From Phoronis australis (taxonomy: Eukaryota; Phoronida; Phoronidae), in assembly GCA_002633005.1 (NCBI GenBank), contig NMRA01000194.1:660259-724258 (forward strand): a DNA stretch of 64,000 bases. Direction: 5' to 3'. The notes beneath the pieces are model-generated. The model ran no database searches, was not told the origin of the DNA, and saw only the letters and a list, made by a program, of their open reading frames with translations. Shown piece after piece: positions 12,401 through 25,200 of this stretch (the first letter of the stretch is position 1; each line of letters begins with the position of its first letter). The position numbers and the translations under genes were made by a program.

Positions 12401-14431
12401 TATCCCCTCATCCTCAAGAAGCCACTAGTAACCAGTCCCACATGAACAGTCGCCATGTTACAACTTGGAAGTCTCCCATTGCAACAGTTAACACACAAGA
12501 GCATCATAAAAACAACAAAAAGATTGTTGAACACACTATTAGAGGGTAATACAGTAAAATGAAAGTGCTCAAGAGAGCGACACTTACTGAAATTAAGTGA
12601 GAAATCAGGATAATGATGATGATGATGAAGAAGATTATTTAAATATGTGTGTCTCTTTTGAGCGCAGTGTAAAAAACAAAAAATGCAATTGTTAAGTGCC
12701 ATTTTGAAAACATTCACCGACTTGGATATGATAAAGCAATATGGTCTGTCATTTGCTTCTGCTCTGGATTAAAATTATACCCACGGTCAATGTTCATTAC
12801 TTTAATATCCACGGTCAATGTGGATAACACTTATATCCACGGTCAATGTGGATAACACTTATATCCACGGTCAATGTGGATAACACATATACCCACGGTC
12901 AATGTGCATTACACTTAAACCCACGGTCAATGTGCATTACACTTATACCCACGGTCAATGTGCATTACACTTACACCCATGATTTGACTAGTGCACTGGT
13001 TGCAGTTTTACTGTTACTAGCACATTTTCCAAGATCTCCAAACAATACATAAAAAAACATGAAGATATCCAAATCAGGAACACAAGTCATGTTAGCAAAA
13101 CCACACAGAAACGGAAATGAAGACAAGAAAGAAGCAAAGCTCACTTTTACCCTTGAAAATACCTAGAATGCGACTAGTCACATTGTCTGCACTAGGTCGC
13201 GCTCTGCGACCATCCGAGGTACCGGGCAACTGGTGTCCCGAGCTGTAGTGTTCTATCTGCTCCAACAGGGTCTCTGCAGTCTCCTTTGGCTTCTTCTTCT
13301 GATTTGCCTTCATTCGTGACATGACCATCTTCTTCGCATGCTCAATACACTGTCTGTAAGCACCACAAAAGGATGATGACCAATGCCTTCAATTTCAGAC
13401 AGACAGAACACATATTTACTGCATTGCCTTCCCATTCCCACCTCAAGAGATTCACAGTACTGCAGCAAATTTCCCGAGTCCTTCCAAATGTCAATAATCT
13501 ATGCTAAAAATGAAACGGCACCTTTTCACCATTTACCTTCTGTTGAGAAATATCAAAGCACAAATTTCCACTTTTGTGCCATCTTATGTCCCCAACACAA
13601 AAATCTTAACGGTAATCTAGCTTGGGATATTTAAAGATAAATAGACTATGTTATGTTTTGAAGAAAATCTCTTTCTACAATTAACAATTAACAAGCAAAA
13701 GTAGAACATTTTTAAAACAATTCCTAACAGCATATGGGAGAACAGTGCATAAAAACAGTATCTGAAAATTTCATGTGAATCTGATAAACCCTCTGAGATA
13801 AAATGTTCCAAAGTTAAACAAATTTGGACATTTTGCCTAGGTTGGTCCTAGATAACCATAACCTGTTCCTTACTTTTAGAGATGGTTTCATATGACTTGG
13901 AAGAACTGGGTTTGTTGCTGCTCAATATTAGGTTCAATATGTTGGCTTAAAACAGAGAGTCGCTCTATGTCTGAGCATGGTCTTGAGCACTTTCAGTTAT
14001 TCCAAAGCCCAGTAATCATTCCTCATTTGAGTAAGACACAAATCTATGTCGCTGTCACACTGTAAGTACTCTATGAAAAAGCTTCATTCTTTACAGCCTT
14101 GGGTTGGTTTCTAGCCACTTTCAGTGCCTCATTACGGATGTGGTTGGGAAGTGAACATTTAGTAATATTGTGACAGTGCAATAAGTACCCATCTTTCTTG
14201 TCCGTCTTCAGTGCAGCATTGTGACATCGCTTCCCGTTTTTGTTGGAGACGTATGTGCACTGTTTATACGGGCTGTTCTTGTCTTCCAAGATATGTCTGA
14301 GGCAATAGTCAAATCCATCCAGTTTCTTCTGCATACAGACACGGTGCGAGTACTGGCATAGGGCGCCCTCTACAGTCACCTTTTGTCGCCTCACAGCCAT
14401 ATGGGCCTTGGTCTTTAGGGCAAGAGTAGTT
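6497..14431 (-). CDS. KANSL2: KAT8 regulatory NSL complex subunit 2
   Basis: Scaffold subunit of the nuclear NSL complex, which carries the KAT8/MOF histone H4 acetyltransferase. Minus-strand exons: 14431-14189 (ATG at 14400), 13353-13151, 12033-11919, 10581-10418, 9395-9304, 8803-8650, 8083-7923, 6646-6497. All junctions keep frame and give 416 aa from that ATG (human about 490). Two pairs of Cys-Cys-Cys-His fingers are visible. The N-terminal pair (C15-x6-C-x10-C-x2-H, then C-x10-C-x13-C-x2-H) contains [12 protein letters not shown] and NKNGKRC. The second pair is near residues 291-314 and 327-350. Between them lie the acidic [13 protein letters not shown] stretch and the highly conserved [10 protein letters not shown]...[17 protein letters not shown] helix. 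The C-terminus is shorter than in human. The first exon enters in phase 2, so an upstream exon exists; whether it is coding is unknown. No promoter element stands out. Confidence 0.93.
7464..7632 (-). other. Possible alternative last exon of KANSL2 (weak)
   Basis: After TCAACAG on the minus strand (near 7632) an open frame in the phase left by KANSL2 exon 8 runs for about 42 codons to a TGA, starting [20 protein letters not shown]. It does not resemble the KANSL2 C-terminus. The downstream exon 6646-6497 gives a better end, so this is either an alternative terminal exon or intron sequence. Confidence 0.15.
7640..8340. repeat. Diverged duplication flanking KANSL2 exon 8
   Basis: The segments at about 7645-7825 and 8148-8320 share an ordered series of words: ATACAGTA...CCAAAA.TATTCA, then GTCAT...GGC, a CATCAGG/TGATGACC block, TAGTAAG/CAGTAAG...TG.CTAA, and ATTAGAA.TTT. 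Identity looks roughly 60 percent. Exon 8 (7923-8083) lies between them, so the flanks look like an old repeat pair and not an exon duplication. Confidence 0.35.
10079..10133. repeat. (TG)n/(CG)n microsatellite
   Basis: About 36 bases of TG dinucleotide followed by alternating GC/CGCA. Alternating purine-pyrimidine with a CG block is a Z-DNA-prone composition. It lies in KANSL2 intron sequence between exons 5 and 6. Confidence 0.95.
10644..10908. repeat. 53-bp minisatellite, five copies
   Basis: The unit begins AACATTGGAGTG and contains GTATACAGAGAATAAAGTGT, repeating every 53 bp (starts at 10646, 10699 and so on). Later copies are nearly identical, which suggests recent expansion. It lies in the KANSL2 intron upstream of exon 5. 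Confidence 0.92.
12781..12978. repeat. 28-bp minisatellite, seven copies
   Basis: CCACGGTCAATGT recurs at 12781, 12809, 12837, 12865, 12893, 12921 and 12949, an exact 28-bp period. Two variant types (GGATAACA and GCATTACA) are segregated along the array. It lies in a KANSL2 intron between exons 3 and 4. Confidence 0.95.
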
Positions 14432-15829
14432 CTGAAAATCAATTCGTACAGGTGAAAGTCAATTGCTATCACTTCAAATGCTTGACGAGTGACAGGTCAA
14501 GTTTTAGATTTAGCAAATTCCCCATAATCTGAATCTAAACTGGGAATGAGGTCTCACCTGAAAAACAGCACATACAGATAGATCCACTATATGTTTCTGA
14601 TCATTGCAGTCCAAGGACTTCAGATTTTGGCGAGATGAGTTTGGCTCAACTATGACAAATTTTTTGTATTATACTCAAGTTAAAAAGCTAGCCGCATAGG
14701 CAAGTAGATCCTAAGAATGTCTGTTCGACATTTGCTCCAAAGTAACGAACCCCAACACAAGCCTGAAAACCGTCGAAAAAGCCCCTGTGGTCGTCAAAGA
14801 AACTCCCGTCTTCGAATGAGCACCGAAAGGAAAATAGAACGAGTGTGATGCAGCGTGCACAGATGACGCTCACGGTCAAATCCTTTCGATTCTCTGAACG
14901 TGCCCTGCAGTTTCTGAATAAGTTGTCACGTGATACTACTGATCATCTGCACTCTGGCAAAACGTCTAAACGTGGAAGCCGTCCAGGCCTGGATGGCATT
15001 GGTTTAGTTGCTAAAAACGAGTTCAGGAAGAATCAAAGCAATAATATGAAACGAAAAGAGTGCGGGGATGGGTTCCGTCATGGTGAATTAGGTTTTCTGG
15101 CCTGCGAGACAGTGAACAAGGGATGACGTTTGATTTTTGCCGGCGTTTACCCATGTACGGTTGGAAGCACCGCGTTCGTCAGCGGATTAAGTTAAGATAA
15201 GCACAAAAGCTAAAAAATCAGTGATTGATAACATATTTTCTACACTACACAGCAGTTTAAAAGGCCTGGTATTTATTCAGGGGGAATTCCAAAGGACATT
15301 CTTATGAATTCCTGGCTCCCGGTGGCGACTCCCGAAAGAAGAGGAATACGGTCTTCGGGATTGCCGCTCTGAAGTCTGAAGGGTGACTTTTTCGCGGTCT
15401 ATCTATTTTTCAAAAATGTAATTATTTATTGAAAATAAAAGTATATGTGGCATTACTATATGTTAAAATTTTTGATTTTAATTTAATACAAGGTACCGAT
15501 GACCAAAACTGCAAGATTTTTACGGATAGCACGAAATTCAGGTTAGCAACAATTCAAGTTTAATGCATGAGGGCGTATAAACTAATGAATACACAGAAGT
15601 GTCTAGAGTTCATGCCCTAGCTCATTTCGGCGCCTGTGAACATGTGACAATGGTTCAGATACCTGAGTTACTCTTTCAATTTGTCTCTCTAGTGTTTTGA
15701 CACACCTTATAAATAAATGTTCTATAAAAAGAATCGTTAAAAAAATTGCAACTCGTGTATATAGCGTACACAACACAAGAGGAGGCTCAGCACAGGCAGC
15801 CCTACAGTAACACATTACCTAGGTGTGCA

Positions 15830-15945
15830 CATGCACGGTGCTATTTGGGATTGGGGCAAGTGAATTCGTTGTTCGGGCAAGTAAAAATTTTAACTACTTG
15901 CCCGAAGGGCAAAAGGCTTAAAAAGTTAATGTTGAGCCCTGGGTT
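15830..15945. mobile_element. hAT-like element end, truncated
   Basis: The stretch ends AATGTTGAGCCCTG (reverse complement CAGGGCTCAACATT), matching the CAGGGCTCGACAT end at 16968. Inside are repeated GGGCAAGT words and a hairpin of CGGGCAAGTA against TACTTGCCCG (about 15873-15905). Subterminal short repeats inside a CAGGG/CCCTG end are typical of non-autonomous hAT elements. The other end was not found, so this is a fragment. Confidence 0.55.
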
Positions 15946-16967
15946 ATCCTAGAAACACGTACTTCACTATTAATTAACATTCCCATGGCCATTGGCAAGA
16001 ACAGAAAGTTCACTGTGTGCTGCGTGCATTCTCTTCCATTGAACAACCACAATGACCAACCTAGACTCTGTTCAATTGAGACAACTTATTTTTTTAATGA
16101 AAGCGAATGCGATAAAAAATGATAAAGACCGAACTAAGATATGTATACAAAGACTAGGCAGAAGAAATATTTACAAATTAAAAAGCAGACTTAGTAAATA
16201 AGAGTTACAACCTGTATAGAAAACAAAGTTTCTGACATGTACACTAAAACATGACCTGCACTAACACATAGTCTTGAAATACTTTCACTTTAAATTTTTC
16301 AAAGTCATTATGCTCAAGGCTGCTTTCAGAGAATTTGGAAGGTCATTCCATATTTTTACTCTTGAGTATGTCAAGCTCTAAAATGACCATACTGTTTTGT
16401 ATTGAAATGAGGAAATGAGAGAGTTCGCATGGCAAACACTGTACAAGTGAGGCTTCATCTGGAAGGCACATACCAAACTGCAAGGTCCAATGAAGCTGAT
16501 ATGCTTAAAACTAGCAGACATAAAATGAGCCGTAGTATTGAGATTCCTGGTAAACAGTTTGGTCTGGCTAGGAGATTGGAGTAGGAGGATACTGAGTCAT
16601 TGAACACAAGGTGCAGAGACCTGGCTAGGCAACACGTAGCCCCTCGGTTGGCTGGACAGGGGCTACAATACTTTCCATCGCTTTCTGTACTAATTTCTCA
16701 CCATGAATTTTAAATGGGCCGTATCTGTGGGAAGCAGGCCATACTGTAGTGAAACAGTATTTGATGAGTCTCACTGATGCGCTGGCCTTCTGCCACGTGC
16801 GCCCCCTGACGGGCCCGACTGTTGTTCGTCTTGGAGATTGCCGACGTTGACTGTACCGGCCTTTATGCCGGAGCTGGCCAATAAGGGCACAATATGCATA
16901 TTCAGTGACTGATACACGTGCTGGTGCGAAGAGCAGCACTTAATCTGCTGACCACTGAACTGAACAG

Positions 16968-18431
16968 CAGGGCTCGACATAACGAGCTGCAGGTCGCATT
17001 TGCGACCTGAAATTTGGAAATGCGAGCTGAGATTTTTGTCAGCTCGTATAAAGTCGCAAAATGCGACCTGGAATTTCCAACGAATGCGAGCTGAGTTTTT
17101 ACACTTCTCAACAGATACCTGGCAAATACAAAGCAGCTCTTGTTAATCCGACCGTTATTTGGTTGTTGCCAAATACAAGTTCAAAAGAACACTAACCGAG
17201 AACAGGCCTCCCGATGACTTGTAAGCAAGTCGCGTGAACATGGGATATGNNNNNNNNNNNNNNNNNNNNNNNNNNNNNNNNNNNNNNNNNNNNNNNNNNN
17301 NNNNNNNNNNNNNNNNNNNNNNNNNNNNNNNNNNNNNNNNNNNNNNNNNNNNNNNNNNNNNNNNNNNNNNNNNNNNNNNNNNNNNNNNNNNNNNNNNNNN
17401 NNNNNNNNNNNNNNNNNNNNNNNNNNNNNNNNNNNNNNNNNNNNNNNNNNNNNNNNNNNNNNNNNNNNNNNNNNNNNNNNNNNNNNNNNNNNNNNNNNNN
17501 NNNNNNNNNNNNNNNNNNNNNNNNNNNNNNNNNNNNNNNNNNNNNNNNNNNNNNNNNNNNNNNNNNNNNNNNNNNNNNNNNNNNNNNNNNNNNNNNNNNN
17601 NNNNNNNNNNNNNNNNNNNNNNNNNNNNNNNNNNNNNNNNNNNNNNNNNNNNNNNNNNTTAAAAGTCCCCCCTGAAATTTTGAGAATTTCTAATTAAGCG
17701 CCCACAGTTCAAGCTAGCGCCCATCATTGCGCACTACAAACGACCGCGTGTGGTTTAAAATTGACACGCAGCTTATATGGTGTGTGTCAGTTTCATTTTA
17801 CACAACTTCAGTTTTCAAAAACGTCTTTTCACAATATGTAAAAACCAAATCTCGGCTTTGTTTTATACCTCGGAAAGAAAGTTAACACTAGTGACGTGCG
17901 TGTCGTTTTGCGACTGACCTATTTTTTCCCGTACTTGGAAGGTATTGAAGAGCAAACTCGCGATTACCCGAGTTAGTTTGAATCGTTAACGACTTTGATG
18001 ACGGCCAGTAGCAGACCAGATCTAACAAAATCCTAGATACTTTTTTCAACGGGCATTTTCTCCCTTTTCACTTCGCAAATTTAGCTACTCGAATGCACAA
18101 GTCAGTTAGAGAGCACTGATTCAACTTTCACGCCGGCAACTTGGCTTGCGCTCTAGAGACTTTCAATGGCGGTCGTGAAGAACAGTAAGGCCGTACCTGC
18201 ATGAATGAAGTCAATTTTGAGATCCGAAATTTGTGAGCATTTAACGCTGCAGGTAAGAGCATAATCTAAACATTTTCTCGATGATCTAAAAAATCTATTT
18301 GGCGCGTTAAAATGGCGGGAAAATTTTGCGACCTGGCATTTACGAATGCGAGCTGGATTTTGAAAATGCGACCTGGGATTTTGGCTAGGTCGCAAAATGC
18401 GACCTGGCGATTTTAATAGCGTCGAGCCCTG
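16968..18431. mobile_element. hAT-like non-autonomous transposon with subterminal repeats
   Basis: Perfect 11-bp terminal inverted repeats CAGGGCTCGAC (16968-16978) and GTCGAGCCCTG (18421-18431). Inside both ends the words GCGACCTG and TGCGAGCTG are repeated several times in both orientations (16984-17095 and 18328-18412), the usual layout of transposase-binding subterminal repeats. AACAG directly flanks both ends; a clean 8-bp target duplication is not seen. The middle includes an N gap (17250-17658). Visible interior sequence has no transposase-like frame, so it is probably non-autonomous, although the gap could hide coding sequence. Confidence 0.75.
17250..17658. other. Assembly gap (409 N)
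   Basis: A run of N inside the hAT-like element. Translated frames across it are artefacts. Confidence 1.
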
Positions 18432-19282
18432 AACAGACATAGCTCTTGAACTTCTAGCACTTCTGTTACTGTTTAGCTGTTAACCTATTCTATATCATTG
18501 TAAAATGAACTTTTTACTTACTTATTTACCTAATTTGTAAGGAGGTGAGGACCATAATTTGCATAAAACATAATTATCACTATTATTTCTAGGGAAGAAT
18601 TAATGCAGAAGTGCTCTCCCTGCTCTCTGAGAGTCTTCCAGAGGTGCCGTCCATTATGTGACCTCGTTTAAAATTGGTGCTATGAAACCATGGAGTTTTT
18701 CCAGACATTCCCATAAATCAGAAACAAGGGCCACTGCAGCAATGCTTTACTTGAGTATTGACCTATTTTCGTTTTTGTTACAACACGAGTTATCTCCCAT
18801 GAAACAGAGAACTTGAATTTTTCTATTTTGTCGAGTTTTCTTACCAATAAGCAACCACAAACCAAACCACTGAAGCTGAAGTTTTACCTGACAAGGCAAG
18901 TACACAAATATTAAACAGCCGTACCTGTAATTTTGAGCCATGTTATATATTACGTATTATTTCTTGGAAGTCTTACTTCACTGCCAGAAAATCTACTGCA
19001 TACGAGGCAATGACCTAAATTTTGACTCGCTTAATCACGAGGCCGTGTCTGGGAATACTTTTTAAACGTAATTCAGTGAGTCATCATCATTTTCCGTGAA
19101 AACTGACAATTTTTATCAAAAGTAACATAAATATTTATTTTAAATAATAAATTGATAAATAAAAATTGCAAAAACTATTTGTTAATAAGTATACTCAATA
19201 TATGATTTTGGTTAAAACTCTTCTGCCCGTGACTAATCTCATGCTTTGTCTGTCCGTTAGTCCGAGTTATCGGCAAATTTCA

Positions 19283-22200
19283 ATGGCGGGGGTATTAAGA
19301 TGGGTATTTTCAGAGTCAAAGGTTTTGAATACCCCCAGCCGAAAATGTGGTATAGACGCCGACAAGGAGTTATCGTATAGACAACAGGCTGCAAACTTTA
19401 TCCAGGATATTGGACAAAGGTTAAATTTGTATCCTTTCGCCAGTTTTGGCTAGTTGAAAATACACAGTCCATTTTCCATGTTCGCCGGTCAATTTTTGAA
19501 AATTGATCTTACCAGTCTCAATTCCGTTAAGTTCTTTGATTATTTCATTGATATGTTAAATACATAGTATCTTTGTTGTTTGACTTGTTGTTTCACCATC
19601 CTCGGTGTTGCGTCTTAAATGTTGAATTTTTGGCATAAGAATTTCTTTGTAAAATCTGCGAGATGATGTGCAAGTTATGGGATTGGATGGTTTTTGTGAT
19701 TGTTCTATAATTACCATGTACTAAGTCCACAGTACCATTACACGGTAAATAGTCGGATAACTGGGTCCCTAGTAACTGGATTTCACATTACTTACCCAGG
19801 GCTATTACCCCATTGCCAATCATTTGGGCCCATTTCGCTTTCAATCATGATTTTTCTTCTTTGATTTGGCAAAGTTCAACCCAATATTGGTCTCTGTAAT
19901 GTGTCTTTATCGACTGAGCTGACTGATTAGCCACTTTGTAAGGTATTGGCTCATCCTAATACGGCATGTGTATTGAGGATTTTATGCAAATTATACTTCA
20001 CCATGGCTAAACCAACTAAGTCATATTTCAAGTTTCGTTCGAGCACAGAGGGTCACATTGGATTGGAAAGCTGTAAATCCTTCCAATGAGAACAAACACT
20101 CACAAAATTTTTTCTGATATCTCCCTTCATTTGTCAACGAAATTGATAGTTGGCCTCCAATACTTTCAATGTGCTCGAGGCCAAACTGAAATGTACAAAG
20201 AGTTATGGGAATATAACACATCTGCCAGCCATGCCTGGAGGAGGCAACACAGGTCACAGGTGGGTTTCCTGTGCTGAGAGGAAGCATCACAGGTGGGTTG
20301 CCTGTGTTTTCCTTTGAATGTGTCACATTATGTAAAGGATTACTATAGGCATTATCTATGTTGCTCTCTAATTGGTTGAATAATTGTGCAATTCTTCAAA
20401 ATGAAGCCCTAGTTCTTGCTGTATGTTAAGAGTTGGAACATGTTGTGAAGAACACTGTTCCTCCCATGACGTTTCTTTCATGTGTAAGAGTGGTGAGAGA
20501 ATGCACTCGATGAGACTTAATGCTCAGGCGGAGAGTCCTGCCCACTATGTATGTGGTTTTAGCGGCAAGTGATTGGTAAATGAATTATCTCTCATGAATC
20601 TACTTTCCTCAACTCTTGATGTGAAGGCGCCTCCTGGTAACCAACACGGCCATCGTCTATATGCACCGTTTCTACATGTTTCACTCGTTCACCAAGTTCC
20701 AGCGTAACATTATTGCCGCGGCATGCCTCTTTCTGGCGGCTAAGGTGGAGGAGGCACCACGCAAACTCGAACATGTGATCAGAGTCTACCATCGCCTGCT
20801 GCACAGGGATGCCCCACCACTGGATGTCAAGAGCAACGTAAGTGTCTGCCCTTCACTCATTGGTGTCTTTTGTCGGAATAGACATGTTTGGTGATTGCAG
20901 TTCATACCAAGTGGGGATATTTTATACTTCTGGAACTAGTAACTGGCAGTCACTAATTTTGACTATTACTACTGAGCATAATGTCTTAGTCTACCAAAAC
21001 TTTTGTACAGTTAAAAAAACTTGTCTCAGTTTTGTCCATAATTACTTAAAACTGCATATCACTTTTTTAGCTAGCTAAAAAAATGAAAATTAAATCAGTC
21101 CTACAGTATTCCTTACTATGGTAGGATTCTGTTTCTGTTGCCAACAAAACATCAGAACCATCAGTGACTCAAGAAAATGCTTCAGAGTTTATTGAGGTTG
21201 GCTAAAATTGGCAATTCGAAAATGGCATGTCAAGGCATTGCCTTTGACTCGAGTTGCTGGCTCATTTGTCCACGATTCAAGATTGGGTGAGCTTAGAAAT
21301 TTTTTAAGCTGCCAAGGTGCTTCAGTTAATAATTCAAAATTGATAGCTAAGCATTGGCGAAATGCAGTTTTAAATTAAAAGTGATTTCTGGTGCTTGAGA
21401 TGAGTCTAAGCTAGTTTGACCTGACTGGTCAGTTCACGTGCCAAGCATACCCTCAAAGAGCAAAGAACTGTGAAACAACCAAAACTTATTTTTGTACAGA
21501 TGATGAGTGTAGCTTCTTCAGCCTTTTTTGGCTAGAATGTGTGAGCATTGAACTCGTAGCTTGACCAGACTCATCCACTCATGTGTTTCCCCTTTAAAAC
21601 AGGAATACCTGGAGAAAGTACAAGAACTGGTCATCAATGAAAACATTTTACTTCAAACTTTGGGTAGGTATCAGTGTAAATGTGCTTTTGTTATTCAATC
21701 TTCATCAGTCCATGACCTTCATTCATGGTGATGGATAGACATATTCCGGGAAAGTGATAGAATCAAGGTATTCTTCGTTTCCTTGTGATGTTGAACCAAG
21801 TAGTTTCTTTCTGTCTGCTACACACTGAGCAGTTTTCACGTGAGACTGTGTCTTTGTGTCATTTAGTGCATCCAAGCTCAATGGACAAATATTGACTATT
21901 AACATGGATATAAATACTGTATCAGTTGTAAGAAATAAAATAAATGGAAATCACCGCTTTGTTCCTTATTTCCCAATATACATTGTGCGCGTCATTCTGT
22001 GCTGTTTTCATGGGCCCCAAGAAATTATGAAATTTTGAAGGTTGTGTTCAGAGGAGAGTGGAGGGTGAACACTGGTAAGGTCCGTAAAAAAGACAAGAAT
22101 TGGTTGAAATCAAGACATTTTTCATTCGCTGTCCTTGAAAAAACACAAAGGAGCTATGTTGGTCGGAGATACGTAGCACTGACACTCCACTGTCCCCATT

Positions 22201-25200
22201 ACTATTCCACATTCAGTGTCCTCGATACCTTGACTTTGGGGACGAATATTGTCAATTTGCCCTCATTCCCTTCTGAAAATATTTAAAAACCGCTCGAAAT
22301 TCCCTTCATAAAGCCCCAAACATTACTCTGCATTGATTAGAAAATCCCCCCCTTTCGGCGATTAAAAAGTCCCCCCTTGGTTAGATCCACTTAAACTCAT
22401 GTAGATCCTCAGCTTTAGAAGGTTTTATTACCTGCGCAAATCCTCACTTCAGTCATATCTTTATCTCTGTTTACAACCCTGATGTGAAAAAGAATTTGAG
22501 ATACTTTCACTAGTGCAGAGGGTGGTCACATAGTATTGAACTAAGAAAAGCAGTCATGGTAATCCCGGGTTCACTGTCATATACTACTTGACTAGATAAA
22601 CCACAAGGCCTAAGGCTATGCTTCGAAATGAGCACACAACGTCAGTTTTTGTTCCTTGAAGCAGGCTGTGCAGAACAGATGAGTTTTGGCCTCACTCCCA
22701 TTAACCCCTCAGAAGGCACATGCTTCCTCTCCTTCAGGTGAGCGAGGCCCCTGGTGTTAAGTGTTCGTTGATTGAATTAATTTATCTTCTTTTTTCAGGG
22801 TTTGATGTCTGTGTGACTCATCCTCACTCTCATATTGTCAAAATATGTGACCTGGTTCGAGGTAAGCGCTGTTCGAAGCTTGTTGCAGTTTTAAAAAAGA
22901 ATTTTTCATTTGTTTTTGAAACTGCGCTGATTCAAGTTAGCTCTAACTTTTTATCGATTCATTTCAGTGCGGTTTCTGTTTTGCTTAACCTAGACGAAGG
23001 TGCTTGTTCCATGTTTGAATATACCGTTATCTGTAGTTCATTCAGGAGTGCTCAAATGTCCATGGTCCCCACTCATAATGAAAAACCTTTAATACGAGAC
23101 GTACTTTCCACACACGGAAAACCCGTGGAAAATGACATGATGAAAACTTGTGGAAAAATTCATAAGATAAATAAAAAATCTTGCATCAAACTAATTTGTT
23201 GACTGCTTGGTGACGGTGATTATTGAAATTACCATCACTCCACTTTTTATTGAAAAATGTGTTGTGGAAAGTGAAAGTAATATCTTGGAAAATGCGTAGT
23301 CTAAGAGCGCGAGTGGGGGCCATATTTCAGGGCTTGGAATTTTGGTTTTGATTTCTTCTTATTTGATTTCCAGTTTCCCCTTTTTCGTCTCTTTTTATCA
23401 TTATTTTGATGTTATTCACGCAAAAACTTTTATTTCAATTAAACTTTACGACAAAAATGTTTCTATCACACAAGCCTGTTTTTTGTGGAATGGTGCATCA
23501 CCTGGAAAATTTTCCTCTTTTTTGTCATTCCAAGCCCTGATATTTAAAGTGTACGTGTCGAGGTCATCAAATCATGAGTAGAAGTACAATGATGTCACAA
23601 GTTTTGTTTCTGAGCACTAATTTCTTGTTTTCTTTTTAAAAGAGTGATGAAGTGATATTGCATGAGAGAACATTACATGATAAGTAAATGCATCTTGTTA
23701 ACACTGATGTTTTCCGAAATGTCAAAAACGATGTGACTTGGGCCTTAAGGGAATGTGTTAGCACGTGAACTAATATGGCGGTGTTTTTCTTTCCATCTAC
23801 CTTCGTCTGCTGTCCGCTGCGGGTTGTCATGCCAACCGGTTGTAAACAGCCAGCAAGGACCTGACCCAGACGTCCTACATACTGGCAACAAACAGGTGGT
23901 TTGACGCTTGAATTTGATCGGATGTCGCCATGGCGACGCATCGAAACACCCATGCCTGTCATGCCCTCAATTAAGTTTCATTTCCACTCAAATCTGCCGA
24001 GACTTTTTATTGCCTATTTTTTCCAGTAGTGCTGAACACAATGGGTGATTGGATGTACCTGTATGAAAAACTGGTGTACAGTTTTTGCTAATGGCTTTCT
24101 GTGACTAGTTGTTTTTCCTGTGTTTTTTTTTGCAAAATGTCACTGATGAAACATTAAATTGTGCGTACATCATCAGCGGCTGTGACGGTTTCCCTATATT
24201 TTTTTGTTCAGACCTTCATTAATGCTAAACTGACAAAACTGTGACTAATGTCAGAGTAATTGCCTGCGCAGGTTCACCTGGTGTAAGATTATGGAAATCT
24301 GTTTGGGCTAGGCAGCAATCCAGAAGCAAGTTTGTATTTATGGGTTTGCATCACAAAATGTTCCACGTGTGACATCAGTGACGTTTTGCACAACCTGCCT
24401 ACAGTTAGTACGTTGCCGATGGCTCCATATGTTTTGTGACATTGCTGTAGCTATAGCCTAAGTGTAACTTGGACTTTTGATGCTTGGTTCAGGAAGTTGT
24501 TGAATTCCGCAAGCCCTGTTGTGCACAACTTTCACATTTTTGTACAGTTTTGTAACCCAGTTTTTTATTACAGCGTAGCTGAAGAGGCTGATTACATCAA
24601 ACCCAAGTTTTTTCCCAAGTGTGTGATCATGAATTGTCTGACCACACATGTGTTGCCTGTTACAGTGGACTCATTACCGCTCTTTGCTGTTTCAGTCTCC
24701 ATTTGACCATGATGAGTGTCAAATACCGGCCGACGGTAGTGGCCTGTGTCTGCATTCACCTTGCCTGCAAGTGGGCTAGTGTAGAGGTAAGATCTCCCCT
24801 TCCTAATTGATTTTGTAGAAGTGTCTTTATTCAGTCTAGCCAAATCAGGAGATTTTGTCTCTAGGGATACTTTCAGGATTCCAAAAAATAAGCATTCAAG
24901 TTAGGTTTCCCAATGTGTCACGACATCCGTGACAAATGACAAGTGATTATGTTTTTAGTGACATCAAGTCAAATTGTGGTTATAGTGCAGTATCATTTTA
25001 CTTAGGCGTAAAATGATGACCAAGGCGTCCTAACTAGGGTGTCTAAATTTGAGTTAGGGTGTCAATTTGGACGACTTGGACACCCTCTCGATGAAGGCCT
25101 GGTCCTAGTAATGGTCTTGTCACTCCAAACTCGATTCTCAGAATGTCCGAGCCAGTCTTAACATCTGAATAAACCACACTTGGAGCAGATGGAAACTAGC

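Larger units (their letters stand above)
14432..19282. other. Intergenic region between KANSL2 and cyclin T
   Basis: Head-to-head interval between the two genes. A KANSL2 5'UTR exon should lie here, probably near 14.7-14.9 kb, but I cannot fix it. A 93-codon open frame at 14845-15126 (+) and a 104-codon one at 16625-16939 (-) have no recognisable family and no supporting splice context. The rest holds hAT-like ends at 15.83-15.94 and 16.97-18.43 kb and the 17250-17658 sequence gap. I see no other gene. Confidence 0.6.

Noticed and set aside
16625-16939. 104-codon minus-strand frame as a transposase or reverse transcriptase
   Set aside because: No catalytic motif of either enzyme could be seen in any frame.
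17234-17675. 142-codon open frames across N runs
   Set aside because: They consist almost wholly of N in the assembly gap.
19415-19428. Cyclin T exon 1 donor at CAAAG|GTTAAA
   Set aside because: It also keeps frame but deletes three residues conserved in the family; AATTT|GTATCC restores the exact spacing.
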